Assembly (NCBI GenBank): GCA_964525815.1
Contig: CAZGJQ010000070.1
Location: 1-9,989 of the forward strand
Reading direction: 5' to 3'
Length of the DNA: 9,989 nucleotides
From: UBA1049 sp964525815
Lineage (GTDB): Bacteria; Bacillota; Clostridia; Oscillospirales; CAG-382
Shown: positions 5,324-9,989 of the stretch, piece by piece
Layout of the letters: every line of letters starts with the position of its first letter
How positions within the stretch are numbered: position 1 is the first letter of the stretch
Position numbers and translations under genes: made by a program
The notes under the pieces: generated by a model
What the model saw: the letters and a program-made list of their open reading frames with translations, nothing else
What the model was told of the DNA's origin: nothing
The model's database searches: none

Positions 5324-6886
5324 TTATTCATTTTCTGAGTCTATATGCAGGCAGACGCTGTCCCTGCCGCGTTCCTTTGCCCGGTACAAGGCGCCGTCCG
5401 CCAATGCTATGCCCTCCTCAAGGCTTAAGCTGCCGGAGGGTACAATTGTGCTTAGTCCTCCGCTGATTGTTACCTTTATGCTCCGTTCTCCGAAGGTAAA
5501 ATCCTTTTCCCTGATCAGGCAGCATATCCTGTCCAAAACCGCTTTGGCTTGCTCCTCATCCGCCCCGGGAAGAAGAGCGACAAATTCCTCCCCCCCATAT
5601 CTGGCAAACAAATCCTTTTCTCTTAATTCGTTTTTTATTATATCACATACTGACTTGAGTATATAATCCCCAGCCAAATGCCCATACCTGTCATTTATGC
5701 TCTTGAACCTGTCTATATCGAACATAGCTATGGAGGACGGGCGCTGTCTGTCTTTAGCTCTTTTAATCATTTTATCGGCATTTTCAAAGAAATACTTTCT
5801 ATTATAAATTCCGGTGAGCGGGTCGGTATGTGCCGCCGTTTCCAGGTTTTGGATTCTGTTGATATGCATGGTTTGGTTAGTAAGGGTCAGCAGGTATCCG
5901 AAATCGAGATTATCCTTATTTCCGTCCAGACCTATGAGCTTAGCCTCAAAATAGAGCCGCTCTTTACCTACCGACTTATTAATCAGACAATCTTTTTTAT
6001 TAATAAGCGATTCGAAAAATTGGGTGTCGCCGTTGAGGATGTCAAGCAGATACACATTTTTATCAGTTCTGAGCATATCTCCGAAGACAGCACGGGCGTT
6101 TGTGTTCGACTTGACTATCCTAAACGAATTATCCAGCACCATTATAGGATTATCAGAGCACTCAAAAACGCTGCGGTACACTAAAGGCAGCAAATCAAAC
6201 AGCTCGTACTTGAACAGCGCTACAACCAGCAAAACAGCCGATAAACCGATAAAAATGACACTGATATCCACGTGTCCGGTATATTTTCCGACATAACAAA
6301 AAGAAGATATGGCAAAACCGAAAACACTCAGCAGCAAGAGCATAAAGGACTGCCTTTTTTGCATGCCCGCCGCTTTTTTGAAAACAAACAGATAGTTTAT
6401 TATTGAACAGATCTCCAAAAAATTCTGGTAGAGAATGTGTATATAATACATTACTCCTTTCTCGAACAACAGAAAATTAGCGCCAAATTCATTGGAAGTA
6501 CGGTAGGAAGCATAAAACAAGCCGTTTATTTCATGTGTCCAATTAGCCAACAGTGTTATTGCAGGTATTAAGAACATCAAGAGAATATTTTTGGGATTTA
6601 GCCTTGAGCTCCCATTCCTGTACTGAAGAGATATTATGTACCAAAGGGGAGCTATTGCCACAATCCCTATATACTGGGTATTATTAAACAGCAGCTTATT
6701 TGCTGTAGCGGCACTGCCGAGTTCGGCTATATAGCTCACGGTGTAAATAAAAGCGGCAACAAAAAGCAGGCAGACCGAGACTTTCTGCCGGGTTCTTATT
6801 TTCAGGGTTTTGATGAATATTACAACCGCAAGCAACAGCAGCGACATGGCAAAAAGTACGCCTATCAGCATATCAGTATTCTTCAA
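5324..6886 (-). CDS. Membrane diguanylate cyclase: 7TM sensor, PAS-like and GGDEF domains
   Basis: A 520-residue protein predicted to make cyclic-di-GMP from two GTP. The N-terminal half (7-226) has seven hydrophobic helices with LWYIISLQYRNG (81-92) and NGLFY (121-125), the pattern of the histidine-kinase-type N-terminal 7TM sensor. A PAS-like segment follows (about 238-340; SDNPIMVLDNSFRIVKSN). The GGDEF domain (about 350-515) starts with HTDPLTGIYNRKYF, keeps FDIDRFKSINDRYGH (389-403, metal Asp390) and has GGEEF at 431-435. R422EKD425, five residues before GGEEF, is an intact inhibitory I-site, so product feedback is expected. The start is TTG 6886, with GGAAGGG 7 bases upstream; ATG 6871 has no ribosome site in range. 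It follows the zinc-ribbon gene after a strong stem-loop and precedes the ECF sigma gene. Activity is inferred from intact motifs. Confidence 0.94.
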   Translation of the reverse strand: MKNTDMLIGVLFAMSLLLLAVVIFIKTLKIRTRQKVSVCLLFVAAFIYTVSYIAELGSAATANKLLFNNTQYIGIVAIAPLWYIISLQYRNGSSRLNPKNILLMFLIPAITLLANWTHEINGLFYASYRTSNEFGANFLLFEKGVMYYIHILYQNFLEICSIINYLFVFKKAAGMQKRQSFMLLLLSVFGFAISSFCYVGKYTGHVDISVIFIGLSAVLLVVALFKYELFDLLPLVYRSVFECSDNPIMVLDNSFRIVKSNTNARAVFGDMLRTDKNVYLLDILNGDTQFFESLINKKDCLINKSVGKERLYFEAKLIGLDGNKDNLDFGYLLTLTNQTMHINRIQNLETAAHTDPLTGIYNRKYFFENADKMIKRAKDRQRPSSIAMFDIDRFKSINDRYGHLAGDYILKSVCDIIKNELREKDLFARYGGEEFVALLPGADEEQAKAVLDRICCLIREKDFTFGERSIKVTISGGLSTIVPSGSLSLEEGIALADGALYRAKERGRDSVCLHIDSENE

Positions 6887-6913
6887 GTATTATCCCTTCC
6901 TTTTATATAATTA

Positions 6914-6959
6914 ACTTAACGGCGGTTGACTCTTCGGTACAAGTCAACCGCCGTTAAGT
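6914..6959. promoter_or_regulatory. 18-bp perfect stem-loop between the zinc-ribbon and cyclase genes
   Basis: The arms at 6914-6931 and 6942-6959 are perfectly complementary (core CTTAACGGCGGTTGACT) around a 10-base loop containing CTTCGG. On the minus strand, in the direction of the flanking genes, the stem is followed by TTAATTATATAAAAGG and then the cyclase ribosome site, so there is no clean U-tract. Options are an inefficient terminator or attenuator, an RNA-stability or processing element, a protein-binding operator, or one copy of a dispersed palindromic repeat. Confidence 0.8.
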
Positions 6960-6977
6960 CTTATGTGATTACAAAAA

Positions 6978-7931
6978 TTAAATCTGTGTTGAGTATGACG
7001 TGTCGGACATGTATTGGCTGTACTTTAGCATACGCATTTGCTTTTTGTATCCAAACAGGGCTATACCCATAATAATATAGAAAGCACCGCTGACAAGATT
7101 AGTTAAGACAGGTAACACATTATCGCTGCTTAAGGCGGATAATATTAAGAACCCACCGATTATATAGTTGGCAACAGCAACGAATCCGGATATTTTATCG
7201 GATGGAACTGCGGCTGTTGCGGTTCTTTTAACCTCATTAATTGTTTTTATGATAAAAACAAAATAGAGCACGGGCAGCACCAGAGCTATGGCAAATATGA
7301 TTACCATAGCAATATATATCCCTATTAAGACACTGCCTTCATCCATTTCAGACGCAGCAGAGGCACCCACTGCCATTAAGACAGTTAATACAACCGGTAG
7401 GAGCAATAAGCCTACTAAATTAATAATTGTGAGCACCTTAATCATTGTCAATCCCGTTGTTGACATTGGACCGTAATCCCTGCTGCGGGAGGCGGTATAG
7501 AAGAGCCACATTCCTATCCCGATTAAAATAGTGGGTATAAGCATTACCAAAGCACCGGCGGTTGTAAAGACATTAATAATATCCTGTACAGAATCTATAA
7601 TCTCGTTGCTAAGCTCTATTTCGTCAAAAATCTCAGGGTATTCGTTTACTATTCTATTAAAGTCGAACTTATCGGGTAAAAGCGCATTCACAAAGCTCAG
7701 CAGCACTGATACTGTGAATAGGATTACGGCGGTTAAAAACAGACCGGAGGAGCCCGCTTTTTTTAGTGTGTTTATAACCGGGTTTGGGGATAGCAGTCCG
7801 GTATTCCTGATGTCTGCCGGGTTATTTTGCTCGTTATTACTCTGTCCTGAATCAAATAATTTGTTCCCGCAGGATGAGCAGAACGCAGTGTTATCCTGAT
7901 TCTGCTGTCCGCACTTTCCACAGTATTTCAT
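6978..7931 (-). CDS. Zinc-ribbon multi-pass membrane protein
   Basis: A 317-residue protein of unknown role. It begins MKYCGKCG and has a second CSSCG, so Cys4, Cys7, Cys18 and Cys21 form a small cytoplasmic zinc ribbon of the type fused to many Firmicute membrane proteins. A polar Asn/Gln-rich linker (about 27-50) leads to five or six hydrophobic helices (about 64-86, 126-146, 163-189, 203-230, 253-266, 275-294). An acidic stretch between the first two helices (about 88-118) is rich in Asp, Glu and Ile and probably faces outside. I start at ATG 7931 because related proteins begin right at the first ribbon Cys and GGGGGA lies 10 bases upstream; an in-frame TTG at 7949 is the alternative. A perfect-consensus promoter lies just upstream. 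The gene heads the minus-strand block that continues through the stem-loop into the cyclase gene. No enzymatic motif is visible. Confidence 0.85.
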   Translation of the reverse strand: MKYCGKCGQQNQDNTAFCSSCGNKLFDSGQSNNEQNNPADIRNTGLLSPNPVINTLKKAGSSGLFLTAVILFTVSVLLSFVNALLPDKFDFNRIVNEYPEIFDEIELSNEIIDSVQDIINVFTTAGALVMLIPTILIGIGMWLFYTASRSRDYGPMSTTGLTMIKVLTIINLVGLLLLPVVLTVLMAVGASAASEMDEGSVLIGIYIAMVIIFAIALVLPVLYFVFIIKTINEVKRTATAAVPSDKISGFVAVANYIIGGFLILSALSSDNVLPVLTNLVSGAFYIIMGIALFGYKKQMRMLKYSQYMSDTSYSTQI

Positions 7932-7978
7932 AATCTCTGTGTCCCCCAATCAAATAATGTTGGTTTTTTGTTGTTTTT

Positions 7979-8007
7979 ATTATAACTTTTTATGTTTTGT
8001 TTGTCAA
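7979..8007 (-). promoter_or_regulatory. Perfect-consensus housekeeping promoter of the zinc-ribbon gene
   Basis: On the minus strand TTGACA (8002-8007) and TATAAT (7979-7984) are exactly 17 bases apart, both without mismatch. Transcription should start near 7972, leaving an A-rich leader of about 41 bases before the ATG at 7931. It predicts strong, SigA-type expression of the zinc-ribbon gene and possibly of the genes beyond the stem-loop. Confidence 0.85.
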
Positions 8008-8043
8008 CACTGAGCCAAAAAAATCACCGGAGAGCAAAAAGTC

Positions 8044-9147
8044 CTACCCCTCTATACGTTTTTTCAGCTCGGTATAGAACAATTCTTCGTCAAACGGAAT
8101 GGTTACGGGCTTTTTCAACCAGGCGGAAAGATGCATTGCGTTTGAGATGGTCAGCCCGTTTATTCCTTCCTCTCCTCCCGCAATCAGCGGTTCATCCCGC
8201 AGAATTGCTGCAGCAAAAGCGTTAAGAACACCCACATGCTGAAGGTTTTCTCCGTCTGTCTCCACAATGCTCTTATTCGTCTTAGGACACCCAAACGGGT
8301 CTGTGTTTTTCTCCGAGAATTTCTGCTCGCTTTGTTCGTTTTCCCACAATGTCAATATACCGTTTTCCGCAATCAGTTTTCCCTTATCCAGCGTTATCTC
8401 AAAGCGGTTGGTTCCGGGGGTGTCTCCGGTGGAGGTTACAAAAACCCCGGTAGCTCCGTTTTGATATTCCACATATGCGGTTACATCGTCCTCCACCTCT
8501 ATGCTATGCCACTTTCCGAAGTGCAGGTGAGCGCTCACCATAACCGGCATTCCGCATATCCACTGCCACAAGTCAAGGTTATGCGGACACTGATTTAACA
8601 ATACTCCGCCGCCCTCTCCCCGCCAGGTCGCTCTCCAGTCCCCCGATGCATAATATGCCCTTGGACGGTACCAATCGGTAATTATCCAGTTTGTGCGTCT
8701 TATCTGCCCTAACCTTCCGCTTCCTACAAGCTCCCGCATCCTGCGGTAAATACAGTCTGTGCGTTGGTTAAACATCATCCCGAACTTAACATTAGCGTTT
8801 TTTGCCGCCTCGTTCATTTCCCTGACCTGCTTTGTATATACTCCTGCAGGCTTTTCCACCATGACGTGCAGTCCCCTTTTAAAGCACTCAATCGCAAGCT
8901 CCGGGTGCTGATAATGCGGGACGGCGATAAGAACCGAATCCATGTTTTTCCAATCAAAGAAAGTGCTTGCATCATTGTACAAGCTAACCGAGGAGCCTAA
9001 CCTATCCCTTGCCCAATCCAGATTCTTTTGGCTTAGATCGGCTACCGCCGTAATCTCAACCTCCGGACATTTACCGTCCGCAATATTGTTAATATGTCGC
9101 TTTCCCATGTTCCCGACACCGAGTATTCCAAGCTTTATTTTTTTCAT
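8044..9147 (-). CDS. Gfo/Idh/MocA family NAD(P)-dependent oxidoreductase
   Basis: A 367-residue cytoplasmic dehydrogenase, the usual length for the family, which oxidises or reduces sugars, inositols or related polyols. The N-terminal Rossmann fold (1-120) has the dinucleotide loop GILGVGNMGKRH (7-18), AVADLSQ at the end of the second strand (35-41), and VMVEKPAG (95-102) with the family's conserved Lys99. The C-terminal substrate domain carries GGGVLLNQCPHNLDLWQW (179-196), whose His189 is the expected catalytic base region. The ATG at 9147 has AAAGGA about 10 bases upstream. It lies 27 bases behind the isomerase/epimerase gene in the same direction, so the two are very likely co-transcribed and act on the same sugar. 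The exact substrate cannot be read from the sequence. No hairpin terminator is evident after the stop. Confidence 0.94.
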   Translation of the reverse strand: MKKIKLGILGVGNMGKRHINNIADGKCPEVEITAVADLSQKNLDWARDRLGSSVSLYNDASTFFDWKNMDSVLIAVPHYQHPELAIECFKRGLHVMVEKPAGVYTKQVREMNEAAKNANVKFGMMFNQRTDCIYRRMRELVGSGRLGQIRRTNWIITDWYRPRAYYASGDWRATWRGEGGGVLLNQCPHNLDLWQWICGMPVMVSAHLHFGKWHSIEVEDDVTAYVEYQNGATGVFVTSTGDTPGTNRFEITLDKGKLIAENGILTLWENEQSEQKFSEKNTDPFGCPKTNKSIVETDGENLQHVGVLNAFAAAILRDEPLIAGGEEGINGLTISNAMHLSAWLKKPVTIPFDEELFYTELKKRIEG

Positions 9148-9174
9148 TAAAATATAATCCTTTCGGTAGTGATT

Positions 9175-9933
9175 TTATTCTAAGCCGAGTGATTTAAGGT
9201 AATCATAGCTGCTTTTCAGGCATTCAAACGGGTTTTTATCGTAGCATTCATCCTGCTCTACCAAAATATATTCGCTGCCAGCCTGCTCGCAGGCGGTCAA
9301 TATGGATTCAAAGTTCATGTTGCCCGATCCGACCGGAGCATAACGCTGCTTATCGGTGTATTCCATATCCTTGAGATGTACGCACTGTACTCTGCCCGTC
9401 AGCTTTTTTATCCATTTCGCAGGGTCGCCTCCCGCATACTGTACCCAGTAGGTGTCAAGTATGAATCCCAGCTCTTCGGCGGAAAAATCCTCCGCCATAC
9501 GCTCTATATACAGCCTTCCGTTTCCGCTCCTCGCAAACTCTGCGGCATGGTTATGGAACATAAGCCTGCTCCCGAGAGCAGCAATCCTTTTAGCGGAGGG
9601 TAAATAATCACCCACAAACCTTTTGTAATCCCCGTCCTCCTTAAGTCCGCCCGGGAAGCTCCCTATACCGATATTTTTGCACCCAAACGCTTTGTGAAAG
9701 GCTGCCGTTTGAGCAGGCTCATTCTTTATTTTATCGGGTTTATAATGCGTAACAACACAAATCAGCCCGTTTTCGGTCAGCTTCTCCTTCAACCATTCCG
9801 CTTCGTAATCGCAGGTTGTGGAGACCTGAACGGTTTTATAACCGATTTCGGCAACCCTTGAAAGGGTATGCTCAAAATCCTTAAGGGTTTTTGTATACTC
9901 TCTGAGTGTATAAAGCTGTGCGCCTAAAATCAT
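9175..9933 (-). CDS. Sugar phosphate isomerase/epimerase (xylose-isomerase-like TIM barrel)
   Basis: A 252-residue TIM-barrel protein of the IolE/AP-endonuclease-2-like superfamily, which isomerises, epimerises or dehydrates sugars and inositol derivatives with a divalent metal. It starts MILGAQLYTLREYTK, the typical first strand. Likely metal and substrate residues are in FHNHAAEF (126-133), LDTYWVQYAGGDPAKW (159-174), CVHLKDM (184-190) and ILVEQDE (223-229). PVGSGNMNF (200-208) is the loop seen in close relatives. I start at ATG 9933 because GGAG sits 6-7 bases upstream and it fits the family N-terminus; the in-frame ATG 9945 and GTG 9966 lack clear ribosome sites. Gene order suggests it is the first gene of a unit with the Gfo/Idh/MocA oxidoreductase, though earlier genes may lie beyond the window. 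The substrate is not identifiable. Confidence 0.92.
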   Translation of the reverse strand: MILGAQLYTLREYTKTLKDFEHTLSRVAEIGYKTVQVSTTCDYEAEWLKEKLTENGLICVVTHYKPDKIKNEPAQTAAFHKAFGCKNIGIGSFPGGLKEDGDYKRFVGDYLPSAKRIAALGSRLMFHNHAAEFARSGNGRLYIERMAEDFSAEELGFILDTYWVQYAGGDPAKWIKKLTGRVQCVHLKDMEYTDKQRYAPVGSGNMNFESILTACEQAGSEYILVEQDECYDKNPFECLKSSYDYLKSLGLE

Positions 9934-9957
9934 CTTAATCTCCATTCTGCCGCTGCG

Positions 9958-9987
9958 CGTCAGCACAAATAGGAATGAAAGCTGACG
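9958..9987. promoter_or_regulatory. Inverted repeat upstream of the sugar operon
   Basis: CGTCAGC (9958-9964) and GCTGACG (9981-9987) are exact inverted copies separated by 16 bases, ending 24 bases before the isomerase ATG. The layout fits an operator for a sugar-responsive repressor or a stem-loop in the leader. The window ends here, so the promoter and any upstream gene cannot be seen. Confidence 0.4.
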
Positions 9988-9989
9988 GA

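Noticed and set aside
6915..6959. TTGACT inside the hairpin as a -35 for the cyclase gene
   Set aside because: The nearest AT-rich -10 candidate is more than 30 bases away, far beyond a workable spacer.
8008..8043. Run of seven T on the minus strand after the oxidoreductase stop as an intrinsic terminator
   Set aside because: No stem longer than about 4 bp can be drawn before the T-run.
1..9989. CRISPR array, tRNA/rRNA, insertion sequence, phage or toxin-antitoxin system
   Set aside because: No direct repeat array with spacers, no cloverleaf or rRNA signature, no transposase or integrase motif and no toxin-like small gene pair was seen on either strand.

Overview
The window looks like chromosomal DNA of an anaerobic clostridial Firmicute, possibly from the Ruminococcaceae/Oscillospiraceae side. 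The grounds are moderate base composition, strong purine-rich Shine-Dalgarno sites, frequent TTG starts, a 7TM-type HD-GYP protein, an ECF sigma factor paired with a membrane protein of a style common in clostridia, and a zinc-ribbon multi-pass membrane protein. This placement is inference from gene style; no rRNA or other phylogenetic marker is present. Nine complete genes and one 5'-truncated gene fill almost all of the sequence. No stretch over about 130 bases lacks a gene. No tRNA, rRNA, CRISPR array, insertion sequence or prophage gene was seen.

Left part (1-3178). The window opens inside a coiled-coil, DivIVA-like gene (+), followed 53 bases after its stop by a membrane-bound HD-GYP protein (+), a predicted cyclic-di-GMP phosphodiesterase with a 7TM-DISM-like sensor. 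A strong two-way terminator separates it from a tiny convergent gene (-) encoding a 57-residue HypC/HupF-like protein that lacks both conserved iron ligands and the C-terminal helix. Divergent from that gene is a GNAT acetyltransferase (+), which ends 9 bases from the end of the next minus-strand gene.

Middle part (3188-8007), all minus strand, read right to left. A perfect-consensus promoter drives a zinc-ribbon membrane protein. A long perfect stem-loop follows, then a membrane 7TM-PAS-GGDEF diguanylate cyclase, an ECF sigma factor, and a single-pass membrane protein overlapping the sigma stop codon. That last protein has three tandem copies of an extracytoplasmic domain and is the probable anti-sigma or co-regulator. 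With the HD-GYP protein, the window therefore holds a predicted cyclic-di-GMP synthase, a predicted hydrolase and an envelope-sensing sigma module. I infer a shared role in envelope or surface signalling, but the sequence does not prove a link.

Right part (8044-9989), minus strand. A sugar-phosphate isomerase/epimerase-type TIM-barrel protein and a Gfo/Idh/MocA NAD(P)-dependent oxidoreductase form a two-gene unit, probably for sugar or polyol catabolism. A 7-base inverted repeat lies just upstream at the window edge.

Most worth following up are the ligand-less orphan HypC-like protein, the triple-repeat sensor paired with the ECF sigma factor, the placement of the diguanylate cyclase directly ahead of that sigma pair, and the 18-bp perfect hairpin without a U-tract.
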